From: Lacicoccus qingdaonensis
GTDB taxonomy: Bacteria; Bacillota; Bacilli; Staphylococcales; Salinicoccaceae
Direction of reading: 5' to 3'
Length of the DNA: 64,000 bases
Assembly: GCF_900101075.1 (NCBI RefSeq)
Contig: NZ_FNFY01000011.1
Span: 1-64,000, forward strand
Shown: positions 8,358-16,980 of the stretch, in pieces
How the letters are laid out: the number at the start of each line of letters is the position of its first letter
Position numbering within the stretch: position 1 is the first letter of the stretch
The notes under the pieces: generated by a model
Told to the model about the DNA's origin: nothing
The model's input: the letters and a program-made list of their open reading frames with translations, nothing else
Database searches by the model: none
Translations under genes and position numbers: made by a program

Positions 8358-10007
8358 CTATTTTGTCTTTCTGTCTTTTATCTTTTCACTCAGAGTTCTT
8401 AATGGTGCTGTATATTTCCATGATGAGCTGTTCAAAATATGTTTGTTATCCTTGACTACCCTGTCTCTCTGTTTTTTAAGGTGAGTCAGGTCTTTATTCA
8501 TCCTGCGCAGTGCATGCTGGACTGATTTTACGCTTCTGGTATTATATTTTTCCGTGATTTCAAATCCGACTGTCACCGGTTCATCCCATTTCTCCCCAGT
8601 AATCTTTTTTACTTTTGAAGCCTGAGGATAATTAGAAATTTGTTCTTTGAAGTCGTCGATTAGTGCTGTATCTGTACCAGCGATTACGATTTCTATCTCG
8701 TTAAACACGGTATTTTTCACATAACCATGCAGATTTCTGTCCAGTGCATTCTGCTTCAGCCAGCGGTGGAAACTGTGGCGCTGGACTTGTCCGGTGACGA
8801 CAAAACGCTTGATATGAAGTTTGCCCATCGGTGCGGGTGATACTTCAACTTCCAAAGCTGACCTGTTTTCAAGAGGTTCAAGCACATTGATGAAATCGAA
8901 GTAGACTTTGGACTCTTTTGTATCTATATCTGCCGTTTCCGGAAAATAATAATCTATGATCGCACCAGGTACATCACGTGCTGTCCCTCTCAGTGGAAAA
9001 AGCGCGCCGCCGATCTGGGCTGTAGGGTTCAATTCTATAACTACTGCCGGTACATTCTGCGCTCTGTTTTCATTCACGATGATGTCCACTCCACCGTGGG
9101 TGAACCCGGGTATCGCTTTTAATGCATCGATTGCAATCTGTTTGATTTCATCAGACAGGTCATCTGTTGCATCCAGCGGGTCACCGCCTGTCGACACATT
9201 CGTTTTTTGTCTGAGATAAATGCGTTCGCCCTTTTCCGGAATGCTGGTCAGAGCGTAGCCCGCCTCCTGGATGAATTCCAGAATTTCTATATCCATTTCG
9301 ATCAGACAGCTGTTCAGCCGTGCATTCTTTCTTCTCTCTCTGTTCTTCAGACCAATCAGTTCTTCAATGTCGTGCTTGCCGTCACCGATGATATTGGCCG
9401 GTTTTCTGTTATAGATGGCGACGACTTTGTCATCCACCACGTAAACCCGGTACTCTTCACCTTCAACGTGCTGCTCCACTATTACTTCCCCATAACCGAG
9501 GTCATGTCGGACATATTCCAGTGCCTTCAGAAAGCCCTGGTCATCTTGTATATTTGTAACAACTCCGTCACCCTGGCTGGCATTCGTCGGCTTAAAGACA
9601 ATTGGATAATCAATCGTTTTGGAATACTCTATAATCTCTTCATCTGTTGCCTCTGCTGGAAATCCTTTCCCAAGAGGAACCGGTACTCCCTTTTCTTTTA
9701 ATACTTCTTTTGTCTCATCTTTTTCAGAACCGACTTCCACCGCTTCATTGGAAACTTTATCCCCACGTGTCCTGAAGAAATAGTGTGTTTTTTCTTCATT
9801 TGACAGAGAAAAGAGCCTCCCGGGCGGGTTGACACCAAAAATAATCATATCATCAAAATGTTTGGAGTCTTTTGTATACCATGTCAGTTTAAGTCCTCTG
9901 CGCCAGCCTTCCAATGCAACAGCAAATGCATCCAGACGTGTTTTTCTGGCATTTTTAACAATATCTCCGGTGAGTTGAGGCAGACTGATGCCTTCATTTC
10001 CGTCCAT
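8358..10007 (-). CDS. Cyanophycin-synthetase-like ATP-grasp with acylphosphatase-like domain and PLR tail (paralog 5)
   Basis: 549 residues. N-terminal module ALEGWRRGLKLTWY; ATP-grasp core VFKPTNASQGDGVVTNI, EYRVYVVDDKVVAIYNRKPA and VVIELNPTAQIGG. In the acylphosphatase-like domain the catalytic-loop sequence is QRHSFHRW, so His replaces the expected Arg (an Arg follows directly), while the Asn in HGYVKN is kept. A basic coiled coil ends in SSSWKYTAPLRTL. Start ATG with GGGAGGAATTAATA. It shares spacing, length and N-terminal module with paralog 6, and the two look like the most recent duplicates. Ligase chemistry is expected from the fold; the amino acid and acceptor are unknown. Confidence 0.86.
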   Translation of the reverse strand: MDGNEGISLPQLTGDIVKNARKTRLDAFAVALEGWRRGLKLTWYTKDSKHFDDMIIFGVNPPGRLFSLSNEEKTHYFFRTRGDKVSNEAVEVGSEKDETKEVLKEKGVPVPLGKGFPAEATDEEIIEYSKTIDYPIVFKPTNASQGDGVVTNIQDDQGFLKALEYVRHDLGYGEVIVEQHVEGEEYRVYVVDDKVVAIYNRKPANIIGDGKHDIEELIGLKNRERRKNARLNSCLIEMDIEILEFIQEAGYALTSIPEKGERIYLRQKTNVSTGGDPLDATDDLSDEIKQIAIDALKAIPGFTHGGVDIIVNENRAQNVPAVVIELNPTAQIGGALFPLRGTARDVPGAIIDYYFPETADIDTKESKVYFDFINVLEPLENRSALEVEVSPAPMGKLHIKRFVVTGQVQRHSFHRWLKQNALDRNLHGYVKNTVFNEIEIVIAGTDTALIDDFKEQISNYPQASKVKKITGEKWDEPVTVGFEITEKYNTRSVKSVQHALRRMNKDLTHLKKQRDRVVKDNKHILNSSSWKYTAPLRTLSEKIKDRKTK

Positions 10008-10040
10008 TATTAATTCCTCCCTGTGGAATTTTATAAATAC

Positions 10041-11669
10041 TTATTTTTTGAACTTCTTGATTACTCCGCCGGCTAAACGCACTGGCAGCGTGACTTTCCA
10101 GGAAGTACTGCGATGAAATTTTCTGTTCTCAACTTCTGCTTTCTTTCTTTCATACTCAGTAATATCCAATTCTCTTTTATATTCCTTCAATTCTCTTAAC
10201 TGTGTTTTCAAATCTGTTTTTATTTCAAATCCTACTTTGATCGGGCCGTCATAATCCTCTTTTTGCACTTCGAAGACCTGGGCTCTTTCTTCATCTTCCC
10301 AAAATCCATTTTCAACATCATCAACCATATCAGCGTCTATACCGCCGACTACTACTTCTATTCCACCATTCTCAAGGTTCATTACTGAACCATGGAGATC
10401 CCTCTCAAAAGCCTGCTTTCTCAGTCCACGGTGATAGCCGATATTCTGTACATCTCCAGTAACAATATACTTTTTGGCAAATATTTTTCCGTAAGGAGAT
10501 GGTGTGACAGTCGTTGTCATAGCATCTCTTGACTGCAGGGGATCAAGCACATCATAAAAATCAAAATATGTGCGTGTTCTGTCTACATGATGGCTTTTTG
10601 TCTCCGGAAAATAATAGTCAATGATTGCAGAAGGTACATCTCTCGATTTCCCATTGATTGGAAACAATAATCCACCGAGCTGTGATGTCGGGTTCAATTC
10701 GATGACATATGCTTTTACATCATCAGCGTTTTCATCAATGATTATATCCACTGCGCCATGTTCCAGTCCGGATACTGCCCTCAAAGCATTTACCGCCGTG
10801 TCTTTCACTTCGTGTGATATTTCATCAAAGACATCGACAGGATCACCGCCGATCGAAATATTCGCCTTATCACTGAGAAAGACATGTTCACCAGCTTGTG
10901 GGACAGTCTTCAAATTATAATTTTTTCGTGCAAGATAATCTTTCGTTTCCTGATTGACAATGATTGGACAGCTTATCAGTCTTGGATTATCATTTCTGAT
11001 TTCATTTTTTTGTTTAATCAGCTGTTGGATAGTGAGGTGCCCGTCTCCTGTTACATTTGGAGGAGTACGGTGCATGGCAGCTATCGCCTGGTCCCCGACT
11101 ACGTATAGCCTGTAGTCTTCGCCTCCAATATACTGCTCTATGATGACATCTTTATATCCGAGTTCTCTCCGCACATAAACAAGTGCATTTTCGAGTTCAC
11201 CAGCACTAGCAATGTTGGAGACAACGCCTCTTCCAAAGCTGCCATCAGTCGGCTTCAGGACTACAGGGTAACCCAGATCTTCCGCATAGCTGACCAGCAC
11301 CTCGTCCTGTGCGCCTTCAGCGAAACGTCTGCCTTCAGGAATCAATACCCCCGCTTCTTTGAGTGCGCTGTTCGTTTTTTCTTTATTTTTACCAATCTGA
11401 ACCGCTTCATTTGTCACTTTATCTCCTCTGGATCTGAAGAAATAATGTGTTTTTTCTTTTGAGCTCAAAGAAAAGAGCTGGCCGGGACGGTCAACAAACC
11501 ATGTCTCCATATTTTTGAATTTCTCAGAGTCCTTTACATGCCATCTCAATTTTAATCCTCTGCGCCAACCCTCCAGAGCTACGGCATATGCATCCAGAAA
11601 GTTACCTTCAACTTCAGAAACGATTTCATTTGATAAATGTGGCAACCATTCCGTTTTAATCTCTTCCAT
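10041..11669 (-). CDS. Cyanophycin-synthetase-like ATP-grasp with acylphosphatase-like domain and PLR tail (paralog 6)
   Basis: 542 residues, first of the six to be transcribed. N-terminal module ALEGWRRGLKLRW; ATP-grasp core VVLKPTDGSFGRGVVSNI, DYRLYVVGDQAIAAMHRTPP and YVIELNPTSQLGG. The acylphosphatase-like loop reads VQNIGYHRG, with His at the catalytic Arg position, and keeps Asn in HGSVMN. The coiled coil ends in STSWKVTLPVRL. The ATG follows GGAGGCTATAGGA. The TupA-like gene lies 31 nt upstream, so translation is probably coupled to the glycosyltransferase part of the locus. The fold assignment is strong; the product is unknown. Confidence 0.86.
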   Translation of the reverse strand: MEEIKTEWLPHLSNEIVSEVEGNFLDAYAVALEGWRRGLKLRWHVKDSEKFKNMETWFVDRPGQLFSLSSKEKTHYFFRSRGDKVTNEAVQIGKNKEKTNSALKEAGVLIPEGRRFAEGAQDEVLVSYAEDLGYPVVLKPTDGSFGRGVVSNIASAGELENALVYVRRELGYKDVIIEQYIGGEDYRLYVVGDQAIAAMHRTPPNVTGDGHLTIQQLIKQKNEIRNDNPRLISCPIIVNQETKDYLARKNYNLKTVPQAGEHVFLSDKANISIGGDPVDVFDEISHEVKDTAVNALRAVSGLEHGAVDIIIDENADDVKAYVIELNPTSQLGGLLFPINGKSRDVPSAIIDYYFPETKSHHVDRTRTYFDFYDVLDPLQSRDAMTTTVTPSPYGKIFAKKYIVTGDVQNIGYHRGLRKQAFERDLHGSVMNLENGGIEVVVGGIDADMVDDVENGFWEDEERAQVFEVQKEDYDGPIKVGFEIKTDLKTQLRELKEYKRELDITEYERKKAEVENRKFHRSTSWKVTLPVRLAGGVIKKFKK

Positions 11670-11700
11670 TCCTATAGCCTCCTAAACTCTCAACACTTGT

Positions 11701-13065
11701 CTATCCTTGTCTTGACTCCATATATGTAGTGAACGCTTCATGATTGATTAAATCGTAAGTCAGCCTCGCTTCTGCTTCAAGGAAAAAGTCACCCATCCAC
11801 TGATCGGTCTCTTTATCGAATTCATCATAATTACCCGGTTTCGGTGTAAATTCGCCGAACACGAGCCCGTCCTCAGACTTCAGGAAGTCTATTCTTATGA
11901 ACGGTGCGGGAATCTCTTTGCTTATCTTCGATGCCATTTCAATCTCTGACGGTGTCACTCCTTCACCTAAGAAGGGTTCATTATCATATTTACCTGTACG
12001 GACACGTTCACCGTCTGCCGTCCACCAGCAGTATTTCAGTTCAGGGTATCTGTTGATTTCAAGCACAAGGCCGACCTTTCCGTAAAAGCAGTAGAATTTG
12101 ATGTCGCTGCCGGGTGTTTTATTTTCCTTGTCTTCCAGAATCAGTTCTTCGGTCATCCAGTCATCTTCAGAGACCCGGCCTGTATCGAGGTCTTCTTTCA
12201 TGCTGCTCCTGAGTGCTTCCTTGCTGTCCAGTTTCCTTGCACGTTTGAGGTCAATTATATCACTAAAATCATGGATGAGGTATACGCCGCGTGCACCTGC
12301 ACCGTCAGCGGGCTTGACCACCGTCGACGGGTCGATTTCAAGTTCATCCGCTTTAAAAGACTTTTCTGATGTCCACGGTCTTCTGATATTCAGTTTATCC
12401 ATAAATTCATAAGCAGCCTTTTTATCATCCAGAATATATTCCGGCAGTGTGCCAAAAAGCTGCGACTGTCTGATTCTCATGTTCAGGCTCGCCCGGAAGG
12501 ATGCGGCATGTGACAGCTGCACGTTATCCGTAAACGCTTCCCTCATCATGAATTCCGGAATATCTTCGATCTTCAGACCTTGGAGCAGGGTTTCATAGAC
12601 CGTGCGTCTGTATGCGTCACGCTCATTCATGAATAGTCTGCCGGCATATGTGAGTGCATCGTTATAGTTCTTGTCGTGCTGCTGCTTCCTGACGACCGCT
12701 TTTTCGATGTAGTTCATGAGACTGGCATCATTTTTCATCTCTCTCACAGACTTTTGAACTTTGATGCTGTTCATTGAAACACCATCCAGTCTTGCCTGCT
12801 GCAGTGCTTCCTTCGTTTCCCTGAGCTCATTTTTCACCGCTGCCAGTTCTGCTTCAAGCATGCGGATTTCTTCTTGATGTCTATTTTTTGAGCCCAGATT
12901 TTTAAGCGGTCCTGCCGATTTATAAGTCTTGCTGCTTTTTATCTGACGGGTACGTTTATCTGCCTGCGATTTTTCAAGTTCTGCCCTGTCTATTTCCGCC
13001 TCTGTCTGGATTAAAGCTTTGATCAGACTGCTGTCCGTTCTTTTTGTTTTATTATCATCAGCCAT
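11701..13065 (-). CDS. TupA-like ATP-grasp protein (teichuronopeptide-type)
   Basis: 454 residues. An N-terminal coiled coil holds a TYKSAGPLKNL motif that echoes the PLR tails of the neighbouring ATP-grasp proteins. The C-terminal half is an ATP-grasp of the TupA-like group: VVKPADGAGARGVYLI, then DIKFYCFYGKVGLVLEINR, then RIDFLKSEDGLVFGEFTPKPG, with tail DQWMGDFF. TupA of alkaliphilic Bacillus is needed for teichuronopeptide, a polyglutamate-polyglucuronate wall polymer. The frame opens at 13125, but the ATG at 13065 has AGGACGGTG upstream and clears the previous gene's stop. It sits between the large glycosyltransferases and the six-copy ligase array, which fits coupling of peptide to sugar. 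The TupA assignment rests on motif resemblance. Confidence 0.72.
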   Translation of the reverse strand: MADDNKTKRTDSSLIKALIQTEAEIDRAELEKSQADKRTRQIKSSKTYKSAGPLKNLGSKNRHQEEIRMLEAELAAVKNELRETKEALQQARLDGVSMNSIKVQKSVREMKNDASLMNYIEKAVVRKQQHDKNYNDALTYAGRLFMNERDAYRRTVYETLLQGLKIEDIPEFMMREAFTDNVQLSHAASFRASLNMRIRQSQLFGTLPEYILDDKKAAYEFMDKLNIRRPWTSEKSFKADELEIDPSTVVKPADGAGARGVYLIHDFSDIIDLKRARKLDSKEALRSSMKEDLDTGRVSEDDWMTEELILEDKENKTPGSDIKFYCFYGKVGLVLEINRYPELKYCWWTADGERVRTGKYDNEPFLGEGVTPSEIEMASKISKEIPAPFIRIDFLKSEDGLVFGEFTPKPGNYDEFDKETDQWMGDFFLEAEARLTYDLINHEAFTTYMESRQG

Positions 13066-13093
13066 GATTGTCACCGTCCTGTTTTCTAAAAGG

Positions 13094-15124
13094 TTATATA
13101 ATCCAGTCATCCAGCATCCGTGCATAGTCCGACCAGTTTTCAGCTGCTAGCCTGATGTGCTGTTTATTGACGGCTTCGCGCACTGAATCATTTGCTGGAT
13201 ACCATTTTACCTCTTTCCCCGCATATTCTGAAGCATTTCGAGTATACTGCCTCAGCCGCTTTGGGGCACTTTCAAGGAGGCCCCTCACTATTTCCGCCTT
13301 GACTGCCGGCACATACTCCTGGTGTTCTTCAAATACACCGGGGTGTTTGATGAGCATTACATCCGCATTGATATATTCTCCGTAAACAATCATCTGGACA
13401 TGTTCACCGTCTATCAGCTGTCTGATACTTTCATCAATTTCTTTCTTGATGCTGAAGTCGTAATGAGCCATCTGAACGAGTCCCGTACGGAGTCCGCGCC
13501 GTTTATTGAGCTGGATTTCCTTGATGGTATCCTGATGACGGCTGCCATCCAATCTGAAGTCAGCGATGATTACGATATCAAAATGTCTGTAACCGTCTGT
13601 CTTCATTTCCCTTTTCGTCCACATGGGTTCAGGTACGGGATATTTGCGGTCATTCCGGTTGAAAGGGTAGTACAGTTCGAGTCTGTCTGAATGTTTGTGG
13701 TATCTTCTGTGCACTTCTGCATACTCTTTCCTCACACCCATCAGAAATCCTTTGTAGCCGAAGGCTGAACTCGCGGTGAGTGAACCTGAGGACTGTCTTG
13801 GAAATGACAGGGGACCGCTATCGAGATCTTTCACTGCATCGCTGCCGAAAACGGCGGCCATCCTTTTTTTATATTCACTGTCTGCCGCAAAACGAACAGT
13901 ATCCCAGTAACCGATATTTTCTAAAACTTGCCGTCTTCTGAACATCAGGGATGACATATTTGAAAAAATATAAGTTCCGGGGGTACCTCTTCTGTGAAGT
14001 TTCAGCTCTTCCGTCAATCTCGCATGCGCGGATGTGTTCGCGATGATATCCTCATTGTCCATCAGGTGTTTCGCCTGGATTTCAATCTTTTCAGGACGGG
14101 ACCAGTCGTCGGCATCATTGATTGTGACAAATTCACCGGACGCCTCTTTCAGTGCGATATTCCTTGCGACATAGGGCCCGCTGTTTTCAGGTGTCGACAG
14201 GAGTTTTACCCTGCCGTCTTTTTCTGCATATCTTTCAACGATTTCACGGGTGTTATCGGGACTGCAATCGTCAACGACTAAGAGTTCGATATTGTTCCAC
14301 GTCTGATTGAGGATGGAGCCGATTCCTGCAGATATGCCGTCCGCTGCATTGTAGGCCGGCATGATGACGGTGATTTTCGGCCCGCCGGTGTCACGGCTTC
14401 TGCATGCAGTCAGTTCTTCATATGTGCTGCCGCCGAATTCAATGGGAGCGAGACCGTAAAACTTGTTGGTTTTATTGATCCACTCTGCCCGCTCATCAAG
14501 ATCGTCCTCCAGATTCGCCATGGCGAGATAAATATCCGGATGGTCCTGATGCATGACGGTCTTCAGTATCTTTTCAGCTGCAGTTTTCAGTTTCAGCCTG
14601 TCTGCACATTCTGCGGCAATGACGGCCGCCTTTCTCAAAAAGTCTTCATCTTTGACGCCGCGTACCGCCTGCGGTAAATATTCAAATGCCCGGCGGGCAC
14701 CTGTATTCGTATATTTATTGGCATGCCACAAAGTCAGTTCCCAGGCGATGGCCCTTTTCAGGTTATTACTGTTTGTTCTGTCATAAAGATGCTCCAGATC
14801 TTTCAAGGCTCTTGTTGTAAACCCCAGATCATATAAATGATAAGTATACGCCTTCAGTTTATTCTGTGCGTCCTTCCTTCTGTAGGAAGCGCTGTACAAC
14901 TGTTTGCGGTTCCGTCTGCCAAGCGCATACGCACCGGAGGCACGGACAAAGCCTTTCAGGTTTTTCGGCAGACGTTTCGCATTATCGATGAAACGTTCCG
15001 CATTATTGAACTCGGTCTGCGCATTTTTCAGTTCATCAAAGGATTCTTTTTTTTCCGCTTCAGTTCTTGCGAGTATAGCTTCAAGCTGCTGCAGCTCCGC
15101 CGCGAGCTGTTCGTTTTTAAGCAT
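13094..15124 (-). CDS. Large GT2 glycosyltransferase with N-terminal coiled coil (paralog of the next gene)
   Basis: 676 residues. A coiled coil (about 1-60) and an all-helical TPR-like part (about 90-220) precede a family 2 GT-A domain: KITVIMPAYNAADGI, VVDDCSPDNT and the DxD-type motif NDADDW. The C-terminal ~200 residues start near VPEPMWTKREM and contain FDIVIIADFRLDG, which resembles a further Rossmann-like domain. No signal peptide or membrane span is seen, so it is probably cytoplasmic. The start overlaps the stop of the upstream paralog (ATGCTTAA) with GGAGG in front, so the two are translationally coupled. The acceptor and donor are unknown; uronic-acid donors are plausible given the dehydrogenases nearby. 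Confidence 0.82.
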   Translation of the reverse strand: MLKNEQLAAELQQLEAILARTEAEKKESFDELKNAQTEFNNAERFIDNAKRLPKNLKGFVRASGAYALGRRNRKQLYSASYRRKDAQNKLKAYTYHLYDLGFTTRALKDLEHLYDRTNSNNLKRAIAWELTLWHANKYTNTGARRAFEYLPQAVRGVKDEDFLRKAAVIAAECADRLKLKTAAEKILKTVMHQDHPDIYLAMANLEDDLDERAEWINKTNKFYGLAPIEFGGSTYEELTACRSRDTGGPKITVIMPAYNAADGISAGIGSILNQTWNNIELLVVDDCSPDNTREIVERYAEKDGRVKLLSTPENSGPYVARNIALKEASGEFVTINDADDWSRPEKIEIQAKHLMDNEDIIANTSAHARLTEELKLHRRGTPGTYIFSNMSSLMFRRRQVLENIGYWDTVRFAADSEYKKRMAAVFGSDAVKDLDSGPLSFPRQSSGSLTASSAFGYKGFLMGVRKEYAEVHRRYHKHSDRLELYYPFNRNDRKYPVPEPMWTKREMKTDGYRHFDIVIIADFRLDGSRHQDTIKEIQLNKRRGLRTGLVQMAHYDFSIKKEIDESIRQLIDGEHVQMIVYGEYINADVMLIKHPGVFEEHQEYVPAVKAEIVRGLLESAPKRLRQYTRNASEYAGKEVKWYPANDSVREAVNKQHIRLAAENWSDYARMLDDWII

Positions 15125-16961
15125 CCGAAATATCCTCCGCTCTTATACCGAAATACGCTTCCAGCCGGTTTTGAACCTTATCTCTGAATCTGCTATCGAT
15201 GAGTTCCAAGTTCTCCACATCTGCATTCTCGGCAATTATTTCCGGACGGTATTTCTGCCATGTGAGCAGAAGTTGAGGTTCTTTCAAAATCAGTCTGTCC
15301 GTTTTGATTTTTTCTCCATAGACCAGCATCTGTACATTCCTGCCGTCCACCGCATTTCTGATATCCTGTTCGATATCATTTTGGAAATCCAGGTCATATT
15401 CATACAGCTGCACCAGTCCGATACGATCATATTCCTTTTTCAGCTGGTTGATTTTGTATAAGTGCTCTGTGCCCTTTTTCCTGAAATCCCCCGCCAGGAC
15501 CACATCAAAGTATCTCCAGCCTTCTGTTTTTTCTTCACGTGCCGGCCACATCGGTTCGGGAACCGGGAATGGCCGCGCCACTTGCGGAAAGTGGTAATAC
15601 AGGTTTGTTGCAGCATTATGATGATGTTCCAGTGCTTCAACATACTCTTTTCTGACACCCATGAAGAAGCCGTCATAGCCGAATGCCGAACTGCCTGTCA
15701 GTGATGAAACGGACTGTCTCGGCAATGACAGCGGCCCTGATTTCAGGTCAACATAGGCTTTTTGTCCGAATGTTTTAATCAGTCGGCGCTTGAATTCACC
15801 GTCTGCAGCAAAACGCACACTGTCCCAGTAGCCGATCTTATCCAGCACTTCATCTTTTCTGAACATGATGGATGACATATTCGGAAAGATATATTTGCCG
15901 GGCGTCCCTCTCCTGTACAATGTCAATTCCTCCGTCAGCCTTGCATGTTCGGAAGTGTTTGCGATGATCTTGTCGTTTTCCATCAAGTGTCTGACCTGCG
16001 TTTCAATCTTCTGCTCATGTGACCAGTCGTCCGCATCATTGATCGTGATGAATTCACCCGAAGCTTCTTTCATGGCGATGTTTCTTGCTGTGTACGGTCC
16101 GCTGTTTTTCGGGGTGGACAGCAGTTTCACCCTGGAATCTTTCTCCGCATATTCCATGATTGTTTCAACTGTGCCGTCCGGACTGCAGTCATCCACAACA
16201 ACGAGCTCCAGATTCTGCCATGATTGGGACAGAATCGATTCAATGGCGATTCTGATGCCGGACTCCGCCTTGAATGCCGGAAGTATCACCGACACTTTCG
16301 GTCCCTCATACACTTTGTCATTTTCATCCGGTGATAATGTAACCAGATCATCGTAAGTCGCAGCACTGTAATCCGTTTTAAAGCCGATCGGCTTTAAATC
16401 ATACATCCCAAATGCCTTGTTGATGTATTTCATACGTTCTTCGATATCGTCTTCAAGGTTTGCGAGCGCGAGATACAAATCCGGATGTTCAGCGTTATCT
16501 AGCTGTTTCTTTAACAGTTCGGCCGCGTGTTCCTTATGTGCCAGACGGCCGAAGCATTCTGCAGTGACGATGACTATCCTTCTCTGCTGATCCCTGTTCT
16601 GTTCACCTTCTGCTGCTTCGGGCAGATGCTTGATCGCTTCTTTGGCACCTTCAAAAGTATTTTTATTGGCGTGCCAAAGACTCATCTCCCAGGAGATGAG
16701 TCTTTTAATTTCATTATTTTCAGTTTCCATCTGGAATTTCTGTATGTCTTTTAATGCCTGATCGGTAAACCCCAGATTATAAAGGTGATGTTTCAAAGAT
16801 TTCAGTTTCCGTCTTTCACGAAACTTCTTGCCATTAAGAAGCCGGGTGATATTTTCTTTCTGTTTTTTCGAGAGCATATCCCCGATCTGTTTCCGCTGTT
16901 TTTCACCCATGACTGAATAGACCATCCAGTCTACAGGTTTTGATATCAGTTTTTTCAGCAA
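15117..16961 (-). CDS. Large GT2 glycosyltransferase, helical N terminus
   Basis: 614 residues, colinear with the downstream gene from the helical part on: HLYNLGFTDQALKDI, KVSVILPAFKAESGI, VVDDCSPDGT, NDADDWS, RFAADGEFKRR and VPEPMWPAREEK. It lacks the long N-terminal coiled coil. The pair clearly arose by tandem duplication. The start codon is TTG at 16961, with GGTGG eight bases upstream. It lies 19 nt after the ABC ATPase gene. Expected role: cytoplasmic polymer-forming or branch-adding glycosyltransferase feeding the TagGH-like exporter. GT2 fold confident; specificity unknown. Confidence 0.82.
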   Translation of the reverse strand: MLKKLISKPVDWMVYSVMGEKQRKQIGDMLSKKQKENITRLLNGKKFRERRKLKSLKHHLYNLGFTDQALKDIQKFQMETENNEIKRLISWEMSLWHANKNTFEGAKEAIKHLPEAAEGEQNRDQQRRIVIVTAECFGRLAHKEHAAELLKKQLDNAEHPDLYLALANLEDDIEERMKYINKAFGMYDLKPIGFKTDYSAATYDDLVTLSPDENDKVYEGPKVSVILPAFKAESGIRIAIESILSQSWQNLELVVVDDCSPDGTVETIMEYAEKDSRVKLLSTPKNSGPYTARNIAMKEASGEFITINDADDWSHEQKIETQVRHLMENDKIIANTSEHARLTEELTLYRRGTPGKYIFPNMSSIMFRKDEVLDKIGYWDSVRFAADGEFKRRLIKTFGQKAYVDLKSGPLSLPRQSVSSLTGSSAFGYDGFFMGVRKEYVEALEHHHNAATNLYYHFPQVARPFPVPEPMWPAREEKTEGWRYFDVVLAGDFRKKGTEHLYKINQLKKEYDRIGLVQLYEYDLDFQNDIEQDIRNAVDGRNVQMLVYGEKIKTDRLILKEPQLLLTWQKYRPEIIAENADVENLELIDSRFRDKVQNRLEAYFGIRAEDISDA

Positions 16962-16980
16962 TTAAAACACCACCTTCATA

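Noticed and set aside
8956-9701. Plus-strand ORFs of 87 and 164 codons inside the ATP-grasp genes
   Set aside because: They are antisense to well-supported ligase genes, lack ribosome sites and show antisense-type composition.
1791-11669. True cyanophycin synthetases or graspetide (RiPP) ligases
   Set aside because: The Mur-ligase half needed for cyanophycin is missing from all six, and no small precursor-peptide gene was found near the array.
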